A DNA stretch of 64,000 nucleotides from Onthophagus taurus (Eukaryota > Arthropoda > Insecta > Coleoptera > Scarabaeidae). The notes beneath the pieces are model-generated. The model searched no databases. It saw only the letters and a program-made list of their open reading frames with translations, and was not told where the DNA came from. Position numbers and translations under genes: made by a program. The stretch lies in contig NC_091968.1 in the NCBI RefSeq assembly GCF_036711975.1, positions 10,230,001 through 10,294,000 on the forward strand, in the 5' to 3' direction. This document shows, piece by piece, positions 43,929 to 57,012 of the stretch (positions are counted from its first letter, which is position 1; every line of letters starts with the position of its first letter).

Positions 43929-44170
43929 GAACTAACACTAGACCTAGAACTAGAAACAATCGGGTTTAGTCGTCTTTAGAGATGTACGGTTAAACCCGAA
44001 TGTTTCAAGTTCTAGGTCTAGAGTTTAATACAAATATACAACAAGCTGGCACTAAATAACAAGTAAAACAAACTAACACTAGACCTAGGAACATTCGGGT
44101 CTGCGTGCTTAAGACAGCTAAACCCGACTGTTTCTAGTTCTACATCTAGTGTTAGTTTTAGTTTTAGTTC
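43929..44170. repeat. Two PAL palindromic repeats
   Basis: Copies at 43929-44032 and 44069-44170. The first pairs GACCTAGAACTAGAAACAAT with an inverse containing GAATGTTTCAAGTTCTAGGT. The second has lost part of one arm. Confidence 0.8.
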
Positions 44171-44196
44171 AATAAAAGTTCATAGTGACTCAAGGT

Positions 44197-45235
44197 GATG
44201 TGACTTCTGCAAAGCTATTCAATGCAGTATTGGAAACAATGTTTGTAGAAGAAGAATGGTAAGACCTGGGAATAAGAATAAATAGGCTATGGTTGAACAG
44301 GCTAAAGTTTGCAGAGACATAGTCCTTATAGGAAAAAACAAAACGGAAGCAAGGAAAATGCTGGAAACAATATCGAGAAGAGGAAAGTAAACTGGTATGG
44401 AGATAAATATGAGCAAGACAAAAGCAATGTACGTAAATTGTGAACAAAAAAATAAAATAATTGCTAATGGAAAGGAAATCGACAAAGTAGAGCATTTCGT
44501 ATATCTAGGACAAAAGATTACAACTAAAAACACAGGAGAAGAAATAACACGGAGAATGGCAATGGGAAGGCAAATGTTTAACAAATACAAAAATATATGG
44601 AAATCAAACATAGAAATGGAAAAAAAAATTGTGGGAAATGTGTGTCCTCCCTGTCATGATTTATGGATGCGAGACATGGATATTAACAAACAAAATAATT
44701 AAAAAGATTAGGGTAACAGCAAGGGCAATGCATAGAAGGATGATTGGCATTACGAAGAAAGATAAAAAAACAAAAGAATGGATAAGGGAAAAGTCAAACA
44801 TCGAGGATATTGGAAGAATAGTATTGGATCGAAAATGGAATTGGGCGGCTCATATTATAAGAGTACAAGATGAGAGATGGACCAAGACAATCTTAGAATG
44901 GTACCCAATAGACAAAAAGAGAAGGAAACGAAGACCAACCACCAGCTGGGAAGATGAGTTTAAGAGGAGTTGTGGAGGAATAACATGGCACAGGGTAGCT
45001 TGGGACCGACAAGAATGGAAGAGAATAAAGGAGATATACAAGGAAGTATGGCTTTACACGGACTAATATCAAGAGCATACGAACTCAGTTCCATTATGGG
45101 AAAGCCACGGTTAACACCGAAAAAGTCACTAAAACAAAAAAAGGAGCGAAGATGAAATTTTAATTTGTTAAATTTTTGATTTTGGTATTAATTTACTAAA
45201 GTATGGCTATCTATCTATCTAAAAGTTGATAGCAA
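44197..45235 (+). mobile_element. RTE-type LINE, 3' part
   Basis: 5'-truncated. Frames 44397-44640 (EINMSKTKAMYVNCEQKN, VEHFVYLGQKIT) and 44629-45066 (LPVMIYGCETWILTNKI, RAMHRRMIGITKKD, RWTKTILEWYPIDKKRRKRR, RPTTSWEDEFKR) are the thumb and C-terminus of RTE-clade reverse transcriptases. A frameshift lies near 44630. The element ends in (ATCT)n at about 45205-45222, a short tandem tail usual for RTE elements. Confidence 0.8.
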
Positions 45236-45722
45236 TCTAGCCAAAGAAATTGTATATACAGGTGTTCATTTCAAAACTTTCCACCTCAATTTCTGTAAAT
45301 CCGGAAGTTTAAAAAGAAAATCGCTGAAATAGGTAAAGAATAAAACCAAGGGGGACAAGTTTTTTTGCAAAAATTGACTCACTCACTTCAACCCCCCGCC
45401 GCCAGAAACCAACCCCTTAAAAATCTTAAATGGAAAGGGGTGTCAAGTGATACCTCATTTTAAAGGTCTTTTAAGGTACTACATGTTAGTATTTATTTTT
45501 TTTAAATTGATCGATTCGTTTTCGAAATTTTTGCGAAAATCTTTGTTTTGTATTTCCCGCTTTAATTAATATTAAAAACTTTAATCACCTTCTTAAAAGC
45601 AAGAATAAATAATCTTTTATTATTAATTTATAAAATTAAATTACCATGTTCGTTTTTACAACGACCATTACACCTTTATTATTTCGGAGCAATCGGAAAT
45701 ATTTAAGAAAACTAAACACGTA

Positions 45723-48700
45723 TAATTTATTTATTTATTTATTTATTTCATGTGGGTACAGAAACAGGTCGAACCCAATAATACAGTACCACAAACAACC
45801 AATTGTATACAAATAAAATAGAATTACAGTTCACAATACTAATAATAATGAATTAACATTAATGGTACAAAAGTGATTCAAAAGGAAAAAAAAATAAAAC
45901 AAAGTTTAGGTGATATAAATATATCATATATCAAATATCAAATGAACGCTCGAGGCAACACACCAACTGCAGCAAAGAGCAGTTTTTTAAATGCATAGAA
46001 CGAATGCTGAAACAGATCTATGTTAACACGATTCGCCGATCTTGCCATTCTCAATAAAGGAGAGTTTTGACAGGCATTGGTTCTAGGAGTAGGTGTCATA
46101 AATAGAAAATCAAAGCGAAGTAATCTCGGAGGAACGTGAACACATATAGAACCACCAAGCATTGGAGAATCACACTTGTTGTTCAAAAGTTGAGCGACGC
46201 TGGTTGAGGGTTAACATACGAAAAGAAGTGCAAGTTGATTCGTAATCAATGTATTGAATGGAAAATTTAAAACAAAGGTGTTTGAGGAATTTAGATTGAA
46301 TACGCTCAATTCTAGATTTATACGAGAGATACTGAGGATTCCAAACGACGCTGCAGAAGTTAAGTGTGCTGTAAACATAGGCAAAATAGAGATTTCTAAT
46401 TGCAGCAATGTTTGAAAAAGCTACCGTTGATCTCATAATAAATCCTAACATACGCCAGGCTTTGGAGACAACAGTATCGATATGTTTATCAAATAATAAT
46501 TTATAATCAAATGTAACACCCAAATCTCTAATAAATGAGACACGTTGCAACCTCTCACCAGCGACGCTATAATTGTAGTGGATTGTGTTCACCTTCCTAG
46601 AGAAGGAAATAACATTACACTTTTATAAGTTTAATGAAAGGCGATTATTTAAGCAAAAAGCATGTAGATTGTTTAAGTCAGATTGCAGCTTAGAACAATC
46701 AAGAGGTGAGGAGATACGGAGAAAGAGTTTTAAATCATTAGCATACATTAAACATTGGGCATAATTAACGACGTCAAATATGTCGTTAACATAAATATTA
46801 AACAGTAAAGGACCCAGATGGCTACCCTGCGGAACACCAGAAGGAACCGACACAGGATTAGAGAAAAAACCATTAACCGAAACAATCTGGCATCTCTCCT
46901 TCAGATAGGAAGCAAGCCATTGCAAAAGATTTCCCTGAACACCAAACTTCTTTAGTTTGAACAGAAGTAAGTTGTGATCCACCCGGTCGAAAGCTTTACT
47001 AAAATCCGTATAAACTGAATCAACCTGACAAGAATCATCCAGAGTAGATAAAATATACTGGGTATATTGAAGCAAGTTACTCTCCACCGAGCGACCAGCA
47101 AAAAAACCATGTTGTCTAGAATTGATTAAGGGCAAAGAATAGACGTGCATGAACTACTTTCTCAAACACTTTACCAAATGCTGGCAAAATAGATATGGGG
47201 CGGTAATCGGATATAGCACCACGGTCGCCAGATTTAAAAATGGGAAGAACAAAAGCCCGCTTCCACAATAAAGGAAAGACACCCATTATCAATGAAGCAT
47301 TAAATAAAATGGTTAAAGGAAGGGACAGAGAGTGTGAACATTCCTTGATTAAAATTGATGGAATACCATCAGTACCTATACTGTCTGTAACCCTGATGCC
47401 CATCAGGGCCTCCTCAACCTCAATTCTGTCAAACTGCATCTGACTCAAAGGAAGGGTATCCATTTCTATACAATCTACATTCTGCTGGATTGGAGCAGGA
47501 TCCACAAAAACCGAAGAAAAGAAATCAGCAAACAATGAGCATACTCCGACACCATCGCCGACAACAGTTTCATTCCATGACATCGTAGAAGGAATGACAT
47601 CCGCACGCTTCTTAGACTTAGTAAAAGCCCAAAACACCTTTGGATCAGATTGCATATTACTTTCAGCTCTTCTAACATACTCCATGTAATTGTGATGGAT
47701 TAGATACTTTGCACGACTCCTTAGAATTGAAAAAGTAAGGTAGTCAAGTCGGTTTCTAAAACGCTTCCATCTACAGTGCACCCTCCTTTTCTCTCGAATT
47801 ACTTTAATGGTACTGTATGAAAACCAACTGGGAAAACCCGTCATAGCTTTTCGTTTTAAAGGGACAAATTCGCGAATAGCAGTATTAACATAGTTATAAA
47901 AAATTTGAACAGCGTCATTGATATCACGACCAGCGAGCTCTGATTCCCAGTCAATTCCATTAAAGTACTCATTCAATTCAGGAAACCGGGCTTTTCTAAA
48001 ACAAAAAGCATCACCATGATGTATAGATAATGAACGAGTAAATGAAATTGAGCAGGAAAACTTTAGAGTGGAGTGTGCACTGTCCTCAGGAAGCAATGGA
48101 TCACTACAAAGAGATAATTGATGTACATCGGCAGAATTCGTAATAACAAGATCAAGTGTGTTTACATAAGAATTTTTATGATAATTTAGTTGGTTAAGTC
48201 CGCAAAGGGAAAGAACATCCAGAAATACACTGGAGCGGGCGCTGACGGATCCGGAAGCAGTGGCAAAACCGGAATCCAGGTCAAGTGACCAGTTTAATTC
48301 AGGCAAATTAAAGTCTCCACAAATTATAAAACGATCATTAGGTTTACTTTCGATAATTAATGTTAATTGATTTAAAAAATTATTTAGGGAAGTAATATCG
48401 TGAGGGGGAATATAAACGCAACAAATATGAATCGTCGTGCATCCCGAGCGCAACGTTACACCGACAGCGTCAACACCAGTGAACCAAGCGGACTGAAGAA
48501 TTGCAGGAAGATACGCTGCAACTCCAATAAGAACTCCCCCACCGCGCAAACTGTTGTCGGCGACGTTCGGGCGATCGCATCTAAAAACATTAAAGGAGAA
48601 AGGAAACCCTTCAGACGAATAAATACCGGGATGTAGCCACGTTTCAGTGAGGCACACGACATCAAAATCCGCATTCAAGAGGTTATTATGCAAAGATTGC

Positions 48701-48900
48701 AGTTTGGTGCGAAGACCCCGAACGTTCTGATAATAAAAAGATAAAGCCATTGTACTAATAATATCATCGAGAAAAAAATATACAGTAAAAAGCAGAAAAA
48801 TTAAAGTTTATCAACATCGGTGACTTTCCTAATTAGTATAGGGCGCGCAGTTTCATTCTTACGGACGTAAACTCTACAATCACGCGTCCAGACAAACTAT
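45723..48900 (-). mobile_element. Near-full-length EN/RT LINE in F
   Basis: Minus orientation. The 3' end is an (AAAT)n tail seen as TTTATTTATTTATTTATTT at 45726-45748. It encodes endonuclease and reverse transcriptase in frames broken at about 47130, 46610 and 46180. The 5' end lies somewhere near 48900. Jockey/CR1-like by domain order. Confidence 0.8.
45938..48750 (-). pseudogene. LINE endonuclease-reverse transcriptase, inactivated
   Basis: ATG at 48750 gives MALSFYYQNVRGLRTKLQ, an APE-type endonuclease (VCLTETWL, FIICGDFNLPELNW), then the RT fingers (GTDGIPSILIKECS, LPIFKSGDRGAISDYRPISI). A second frame from 47150 has HGFFAGRSVESNLLQ, VYTDFSKAFDRVDH, GVPQGSHLGPLLFNIYVND and the palm motif, which reads MYANDLKLF instead of YADD. 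The first catalytic aspartate is therefore asparagine. The thumb follows in a third frame (46592-46170, FIRDLGVTFDYKLLF), and a C-terminal piece lies at 46186-45938. Confidence 0.85.
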
Positions 48901-49148
48901 GAATTAAACTAAATTTTATTGAAAGTATTTTACATTAAACCTGTATGAAAATTACTCTTGACTCGAATGGCCAAAAAAAGGAAAAAAGAGACGAAATTTT
49001 TCTCTTTCTATAAACGAGTTATAGGCAGGCTCACAGTGCGAGAAAAGAATAAAATAAAAGTGCAATTCTAAACATAAGTTTATTTGGTTATTACTTAAAC
49101 AACTTTGTGTTATCCACTTAACAATGTTATTTAAATAAAACAGCAATA

Positions 49149-50228
49149 ATGGTTTACAGTTTGCAGGAAAGGATTGAAATTGTATTAATGTATGGATCCC
49201 AAAATGAATGTGCTCGACGAACTGCCGCAGTTGTTAATGAAAGGCATCCAGATAAGAACGTATCTCATACATACGTCCTGAATCTCATGAAGAAATTCAC
49301 TCAGACTGGGTCCGTTGCCAACATAAAACATAATGAGTCGAGAGTTTTGAATGAAACCGCTCAACTGGAAGTGTTGGGTCATTTCGGTATCAACCCCAAT
49401 ACTTCATTGCGTCAGGTATCTCGTGCAACTGGTATATCCTTGGGTTCTGTTCATAAAGTTGTAAAACTTCACAAATTCCATCCTTATAAACTGAAAATAC
49501 ATCAAGAGCTAACTGAAGACGATTTTGACAGGAGAATACAGTTTTGTGAAGAAGTGACCACTATTATTAATAATAACAACGTTTTTGTGAAAAATATCTG
49601 CTTTAGTGATGAATGCACTTTTTCTTTAAATGGATTTGTAAATAAACATAACTGCAGATATTGGAGTAATGAAAACCCTCATCTGACTGTAGAAAGGCAT
49701 ACACAATATCCTGAAAAAGTTAATGTATGGGCCGGCATTTTGGGAGACCAAGTGATTGGTCCAGTGTTTATCGATGGAAATTTAAACGGCGAAGTGTACT
49801 TGGATATGTTAGAAAATACTATCAATCCACTAATTGCGGAAGCTCTCGAGAATCAGTTGGATAGAGAAGAAAATGCCTTACTTGATGAGAATAAATTACA
49901 TTTTCAACAAGACGGAGCTCCTCCTCACTATGTTCTCCCAGTACGACAGTGGTTAGATAATACGTTTCCAAACAGATGGATAGGACGAAGAGCAATTGCC
50001 AGCCAGATCACCAGATTTGACGCCATTAGACTTTTTTTATGGGGTCATTTAAAGTCTGTTGTATTTACCCCTCAACCTCAAAATTTAGAAGAACTTCGTC
50101 AGAGAATTACTGCAGCTTGCCGTGGAATTCAAAGGGAAGTTTTTGAAAATGTGCGCCGTAGTTTTGAACAACGGTTGTACCATTGTTTAGCTAATAACGG
50201 ACAACACTTTGAACAATTATTAAGTTGA
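49149..50228 (+). pseudogene. Element F transposase, full-length frame but catalytic loop lost
   Basis: A 359-codon open frame with ATG at 49149. N-terminal helix-turn-helix regions (SLRQVSRATGISLGSVHKVV) are followed by NICFSDECTFSLNGF (first Asp), KVNVWAGILGD and LHFQQDGAPPHYV (second Asp). The third catalytic block should read PARSPDLTPLDFFLWG. That text is present at about 49996-50042 but in another frame. The open frame reads ASQITRFDAIRLFLWG instead, because an upstream indel is compensated by loss of one T in the T-run at 50032-50038. The third acidic residue is lost, so the protein should be inactive despite its length. Confidence 0.8.
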
Positions 50229-50882
50229 TTTTCTCTGCAAAAAGTTTTTGTAAATAATTAAATAACTGAAAATAAAATAGAACGTTTCAAGCAGTTAAAA
50301 GTTGTTTAAGTAATAACCAAATAAACCTAAAAGATAAGAAAAATGAAACAGAAATCGTTTTTTCTAAATATCTCTGACAGACGCCAGGCAAGCTAGCCAA
50401 CGTAGGTATATCATTGTCAAAATAACCTAAATATCAAAGATTTCGGATTGCTCCGAAACAATAAAGGTTTAATGGTCGTTGTAAAAACGAACATGGTAAT
50501 TTAATTTTATAAATTAATAATAAAAGATTACTTATTCTTGCTTTTAAGAAGGTGATTAAAGTTTTTAATATTAATTAAAGCGGGAAATACAAAACAAAGA
50601 TTTTCGCAAAAATTTCGAAAACGAATCGATCAATTTAAAAAAATAAATGCTAACATGTAGTACCTTAAAAGACCTTTAAAATGAGGTATCACTTGACACC
50701 CCTTTCCATGTAAGATTTTTAAGGGGTTGGTTTCTGGCGGCGGGGGGTTGAAGTGAGTGAGTCAATTTTTGCATAAAAAGTTGTCCCCCTTGGTTTTATT
50801 CTTTACCTATTACAGCGATATTCTTTTTAAACTTCCGGATTTACAGAAATTGAGGTGGAAAGTTTTGAAATGAACACCTGTA

Positions 50883-51284
50883 GGTCTTCAAAGTTGGCTC
50901 TTAAATTTTTAAAACATTACATATCTTCGTAATACATTAAGCTAGAAAAACCAAATTTGGTATACGTTATGAGTGTACCGAAGGTATTAATTGGTAGCAA
51001 ATTGAGGCCAATTGAGGCATTTCAAAGGGTTGATTAAGAGTGATGATCCCCTAAATTTTGACAGATTTTTTTCACCTTTTGGTGGATTTACTACATTATT
51101 ACCTCATTTCATGTGGAATTTAATTCTAAAACTTTTTTTACTCTTATTATTTTTTAAAAAACATTGTCGTTTTCATAAAAAACTCAAATAACTAAAGACA
51201 AAGAAAAAGTTCACTTCGAACCAGTTTCTGAAGAAGGTTGCAACATGGCATCCGAAACGTCAAACCTTTTAATAAAAGACGCAC
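50883..51284. other. Spacer with no recognisable feature
   Basis: AT-rich, apparently an older repeat. I see no gene; a PAL half-site follows at 51285-51330 (CCGAAAGTTTCTAGTGTTAG). Confidence 0.4.
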
Positions 51285-51389
51285 GGCAAAACCCGAAAGT
51301 TTCTAGTGTTAGTTCTAATTTTAGTTTAATTCATTCCATGCCGTTTGTCAATCTCTGTCATAGTGTCCGTAAAATTTGAGTCTTTTATT

Positions 51390-52458
51390 CATGATCTTAT
51401 TTGTGACCCGTCAAAAATTTCCGATATTATCTTTTCTGCACTCAGTTTTGGAAACTTTTTGATATTTAGCTCTACTGTCCCATAAGTAAAGAAAACAGGA
51501 ACTGTGGAATGTGCAATAGGCAACGACCCTAATTTATTCCCATTGTATAAGAGAACACATTTTAGACTACGTTTTGATGAGTCTATAAATAGACGCCACT
51601 AATTAGAAACGTAATTTTGAAGTCCCATTGCAGGCATTAAACCAGGTACATCTTTACAAAATACGAACTTATTTTCTTCAGCAAAATATTTGAGGAGATT
51701 TTGTTCTCTTGTGCGGTAATAAGAAATTTTAACCTATAGGTTAAAATGTTTTATATATTACATAACTTCACTAACATAAGTAAAAAAGAACTCTCCTTTA
51801 GAGAACTGTAAAAACTACTCTATTAAGTGAATAATATATGAACTCTATATTAATATTAAATATAGTGTACATTAGAGTTATTTTTACCATGTGATATTAC
51901 AATTTTTACTCTAATTCTTTTTACCAACTACTCTAAAATTTTTACACGTCACGATTTTTTCCTGTGTAGAAGGCAAAATTTCTGAAGCAGCCTTTGACAG
52001 TCCCAGATCTCTGACAAGCTGGATTAAATCATCTTGGTTGAATATTTTTGGCGCTTTCAGGTCACATTCAGAGTCACTATCACTACTGTCTGTTTTCGCC
52101 TCAAAATGCATAGGCTCCTCCTGTGAAGCATCAGTTTGAGGTTCAAGTGATATTTTAGGCTCAAAACACGTCTATGTACCGACCGTATGGAAGGATATTC
52201 CCATTTGGCTCGATTTTTTCGGTTAATGCCAGTTATGGTCACCAAACAAAAATAACAGTCGTCGCGGTGGTTCAAGGGTTTAGTCCAGATCATAGCGGTT
52301 TCGTACCTAAAGCTATTCCTTTTCTTATTTGTCCACAAACGTAGAAACTCAACGCACATTTTGCATACCTTTCGCGGAATCCAAGACTTGTCTTTCATTT
52401 CTAGTGTGTGACCAAAGTAATTTTTGTAAGCCTCAATCATGAACGCTGTCACATTCAA
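51390..52458 (-). pseudogene. Relic of a multicopy repeat-associated gene family
   Basis: The start reads MNVTAFMIEAYKNYFGHTLE, then SWIPRKVCKMCVEFLRLWT, DDCYFCLVTITGINRKNRAK and, after a frame change, APKIFNQDDLIQLVRDLGLS. Further down (51730-51400) come RTREQNLLKYFAEENKFVF and WRLFIDSSKRSLKCVLLYN. The order matches an uncharacterised protein family with a zinc-binding start (CxxC..HxxxCxxC) that exists in many copies in insect, cnidarian and fish genomes. It has several frame breaks. The function of the family is not known to me. Confidence 0.6.
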
Positions 52459-53955
52459 ATGGTATTCTTTAAATAAAGGTGTCTCACGTAACTGGTTCGT
52501 TAGAACTTTTTTTAGGTTCCAATATTCGTACAGTTTTGAAATTTTAGTAGTATGAGTTGTTCAGTCGGAACTTTCGATCTAAAATATTTTCAAGATGGCT
52601 GCAACTTCCGGTCTACCGGAAGTAGACTATAACTTCGTTATTTTAAATGGACTGCTATAGTTTTTATTGCACCTTTTAATTGTACGTAAAAAAATATGTT
52701 GACTTTCATAAAAGTTATTATTACCTAGCGTTTTTGTTTTCGAGTTATTTTGATTTTAAGGTTTTTTTGGCAAATTTCACCATGCTCTTTAAAACCCCAG
52801 CCAACGTTCATTCAAAAAAGCTCTAAATTGGCACGATTACTCTCCAGAAGCTCTCAAATAGATTGTCATATATTGTATCAGAGTATCTTATACAGATTGG
52901 TCAAAAATTGAATTACCGTTTCTCCATATTCACTGGGGAGAAAGTCGAAAATTTTAAATGGAATACCCCATATTTTATTAGCCTACACGAAAGGGAATTT
53001 AATTCTCTACAATTTATCTATAAACATTCCTATACGTGTTTATTGTAGTTTCTCTCATATTCGTAAATTTATCAAAACCTGCAGGAAATGCAGGAACCGT
53101 TTGTATTTTTATTAGAAGGCCATGACACTTTGATAGTTTTTTGTTTAATTTATTTCTATTATTATTTGTACTGTTAACTACGATTGATAATCTTTTACTT
53201 TACTAGCTTTTACTTGCCAAAAATAATAAACAGATAAAAAGGTTAATGACAAAAATTAGATTTGAATAAAAATATAAATTTATAATATAAATTTGTTATT
53301 AAATTGAATTTGGAAATGCAATAAAATACGATAAAATATTTATTTCGTTGTCTTCATCACTGGTGACCGGAAATATGCGATTTCTTTTGGTCTCGATATA
53401 TCCAGAACTAAGAAATTCTTTATCAATTTTTTGAAATTTTTCCTTGTGATGGGCGTTAGGTTTGTTAAGCATCTCTCATTAAGTGTTCGACACGTACTGT
53501 CCAAAAGTTTATGATATTCGCCATCAATACAAAATAAATTTCAAATATCGGCGTTGGAATAATTTACCATGATGTTCAATGACGGCGTCAAATGTAACTA
53601 ATGACAACAATAATACAAACATGGACCAAAAATTGTCAAAATTCCATAGCTTTCTAATAAAAAAACCTGCATTTCGTGCATGTTTTAATAAATTTCGCAA
53701 TATGAGGCAAACTACAATAAATAGGTATGGGAATGTTTGTAGAGAATTAAATTCTCTATCTGATAGGCTAAAAAAATATGGGGCGTTCCATTTAAAATAT
53801 TCGACTTTCTCGCCATTGAATATGGAGAAACAGTAATTCAATTTTTGACCACCCTGTATAAGATACTTCGATACAACAAATGACAATCTATTTGACAACA
53901 TCTGAAGAGTAATCGTGCCAACGTAGATCTTTTTTGAATGAATGTTGGCTGAGAT

Positions 53956-54277
53956 CAAGGACAGTAGAACCTAACAGGACTGCTACATCCATTGTTGTGA
54001 CAACCTGCCCGCAAACTACGTCACACCATTTTCCACGCCCAGCTGTTGTTATGGTCTATGCGTTTGCTGTGTATTTTTAGAGGTTATCCTAGACGTATTC
54101 ATATTATTTTTGAAGTTTTATGTTTTTAGACGTATTAATGTCTATCATATAACCTCTAAAAACGCAGAGAGTTACCAGGCGTGGCAAATAGTGTGACGTA
54201 GAGTGCGGGCAACCAATCCCTAGTGGACTACAAAAATACAATGGATGTAGCAGTCCTGTTAGATTCTACTGTCCTTG
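53956..54277. mobile_element. 322 bp MITE with 9 bp target duplication (MULE-like)
   Basis: The perfect duplicate GGCTGAGAT lies at 53947-53955 and 54278-54286. TIRs begin CAAGGACAGTAGAACCTAAC and run on through GACTGCTACATCCATTGT. A 9 bp duplication is the hallmark of Mutator-like elements. No coding sequence. Confidence 0.85.
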
Positions 54278-54375
54278 GGCTGAGATATGGAGTTTTAAAG
54301 AGCATATTGAAATTTACCAAAAAAAGCTTAAAACCAAAATAACTCGAAAACGAAAAACGCCAGGTACCAATAACT

Positions 54376-57012
54376 TCGCGATTTGTTTATACTATTCTTT
54401 GAGTTTTGCTAATTTAGTTTATTATTTTATATAAATACATTTAAATAAATTTGATTTCTTTATTGCGTAATTTTGCCTTGATGAAACAATGTTCAATTTA
54501 TTATCAGAATGTGCGAGGGCTGAGAACAAAAACAATTACTTTTTTATTGAATGTGCTTGGTCATAATTTTTCCATAATTTGTCTCACTGAGACATGGTTA
54601 AATGAGTCCATCCATAATACTGAGTTATTCGATTCGCGGTATAATGTGTTTAGAACTGACAGCAGGCACGGTTCGCTGGGCGGCGGCGTTTTGGTGCTAT
54701 CAATTCGAAATTGTTGTCATCATTGGTTCCGTTGGACAAGGGTTTGGAGGTTGTTGCCGTTAAGACACATTTATTTAACGTAATGGTAATTATAGTGGTT
54801 GTTTATATAAAGCCGTCTAGCGGGCTGGAGGTGTATCGCGAGTTTGTTGAGCTGATGAGCAATTTACATATGTCGCATAACGCTGAATTGGTAGTTCTTG
54901 GAGACTTTAACTTACCTCTGGTGAATGAGTCTGGCTTTGATTTTTATTCCGTCAATAATACTAAATATAACAAAATTGGTGACCTTCTTGATATATGTAA
55001 TTGTAGGTCTTACAATAATGTAATTAATATGCATGGAAGAACCTTAGATTTGATTTTAGCCAGTTTTGTGCTTGACGTTGGACCTTTTGATTCCCCGTTA
55101 GTTGAGGAAGACCATCATCATCCTTCCTTGGAAATTAAATTTTCTTTTAAATCTTGTAAAAAGGTAACGGTACCAGCGCATTACATTAATGATTATAAGA
55201 ACTCGAATTTCTTGCTTTTACATCACCTATGATAAGGTGATTAGATAAGATGATAATTAAGCATCTATGATAACGTTGATAATACAGTTGCCGCGTTCTA
55301 TGGCATATTGTACGAGATTCTGGCTGTTTGCGTTCCGGTAAAACAAATCGGAGTTAATAAATACCCAGTGTGGTTTAGCCGGGATATAATAAAAGATATT
55401 AGAACGAAAAACACTCTTCTTAAGCGCAAAAACGAGTCAGATCACCATTTAAATAAATATAAGGAAATTAGGGCCAGGGTCAAGCGCAATATTGGGGTAG
55501 CATACGACAATTATACACGAAGTGTGGAAAACAATATTAAGGCAGACCCAAAGGCATTCTGGAACTATGTTTCTAACAAAAGAGATAGTTTCAATCGAAG
55601 CCAGATTCAACTTAACGGGGATATCTCATCTGCTAAAGACGTCAGCTCTGCTTTTGCGGATTATTTTAAATCTGTGTATGGGCCTACATCGAATTATTCT
55701 CTTTCTTTCTATGACGAAATTATCAGTAATAGTGCTTTAAATTTATTTAGTCTACAACCTATTTCAATGAAGGAGATTGATGATGCTATAATTAAGCTAA
55801 AATCAAAACGTACAGAGGGGCCAGACGGAGTTCCCTCGTATATTATTAAAGGCTGCAAAGAATCGTTTCTAACACCCTTATATATCATCTTTAACTTATC
55901 AATTTCAACAAATACATTTCCAAATCAATGGAAACTTGCAAGGGTTACGCCAATTCATAAATCAGGCCACACGGGCGATATAAAGAATTACAGACCTATT
56001 TCGGTAATTTCTTGTTTCGCAAAAGTTTTCGAGCAAATAATTTATCACAGAATATTTAATCATGTTAAAATTGCGTTACATATTGACCAACACGGATTCA
56101 TTCCTAACCGCTCTGTCGAGACCAATTTGTGTATCTTTTATTTTTACCAACAATTTATGCTTTGCCGAGCACGTGAAAACCATAACTTCCGCAGCACTTC
56201 GACTCTTAGGATTTATTATAAGAAATGCTTATAGTTTTTCAAATGTGGAGACGTTAAAATTATTATTCAATTCATTGGTGCGATCTAAATTAGAATACGC
56301 GGTAATTGTATGGGATCCTGGATCAGACCTTTATTCAAACTTAATCGAAATTATTCAAAATAAGTTTATTCGGTATACTTATTACAAACAATTTAATGCC
56401 TTTATCGGGTTCAGATCGTACGAATATGCGCGTACATTATTTGATATAACTAAGTTATCTATTAGAAGGAAAATCATATCGCTTTGTTTTCTATGTAAAA
56501 TATTAAACAATAAAATAGATGCACCTTTAATCTTGGAAAAGATTGGTTTTTACGTGCCGGCATATTGTGGACGATTGAAAAATCTATTTTACATTCCCCG
56601 CTTTACCACTGAACTCAGAAGAAATTCTCCTTTTATTAGAATTCTCTTGTTATATAACAAACTATCTATGGCTTCCTTCATCCCACTATTTGGCGTTGAT
56701 GTAAAAACAGTAAAAAAGAATGTGTGTGATGAACGTTGCAACCGCCCAGTGCAGTGGCTGATCTTATAGAATCTTATTATAGTTCATAATTCTTCGCGCA
56801 TTCTGTTCCATTTCTCTGTTCTGTTTTACGTTATTGTTTTATTTTGTATCATTTTGTTTCTTTTTACTTATTTGCTTTTTTTATTGTTTGCTTACAAATC
56901 GAGTACGGCTTAGTTTAATATTTAGTTCAATTTTGTTTAATTATTATGTAGTAATTCCGAAATCTGTAATTAGGGGAAACCCTGTTTATTTTGGAAATAA
57001 ATAAATAAATAA
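54376..57012 (+). mobile_element. EN/RT LINE with internal deletion, inserted in H
   Basis: Splits the H arm after CCAATAACT and resumes at CTTTTATCAAAG (57013). 3' tail (AAAT)n at about 56993-57011. Same general family as the LINE at 45723 (both open with YYQNVRGLRTK) but clearly diverged. Confidence 0.8.
54481..56769 (+). pseudogene. LINE endonuclease-reverse transcriptase, palm deleted
   Basis: ATG 54481 gives MKQCSIYYQNVRGLRTK and the endonuclease (IICLTETWL). A frameshift near 54690 moves to the frame ending at 55232 (LVVLGDFNLPLVNES, GRTLDLILAS). Another break leads to 55308-56160 with the RT fingers (RTEGPDGVPSYIIKGCK, ARVTPIHKSGHTGDIKNYRP, QHGFIPNRSVETNL). Directly after this the sequence jumps to the thumb (EHVKTITSAALRLLGFII, LEYAVIVWDPG), so the segment with FxDFxKAFD and the YxDD catalytic motif is deleted at about 56120. 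Confidence 0.85.

Larger units (their letters stand above)
45259..50880 (+). mobile_element. Mariner-like element F with about 430 bp TIRs, containing a LINE
   Basis: CAGGTGTTCATTTCAAAACT (45259) and its inverse at 50880, with TA on both sides (45257-45258 and 50881-50882). The arms match to about 45695 and 50450. The transposase gene is at 49149-50228, and a LINE is inserted on the minus strand between the left arm and the gene. Without it the element would be about 2.4 kb. Confidence 0.9.

Noticed and set aside
44190-44611. Minus-strand hydrophobic frames of 101 and 130 codons
   Set aside because: Antisense shadows of the RTE reverse transcriptase, which matches its family on the plus strand.
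48400-48636. Plus-strand frame of 78 codons
   Set aside because: Antisense of the LINE endonuclease.
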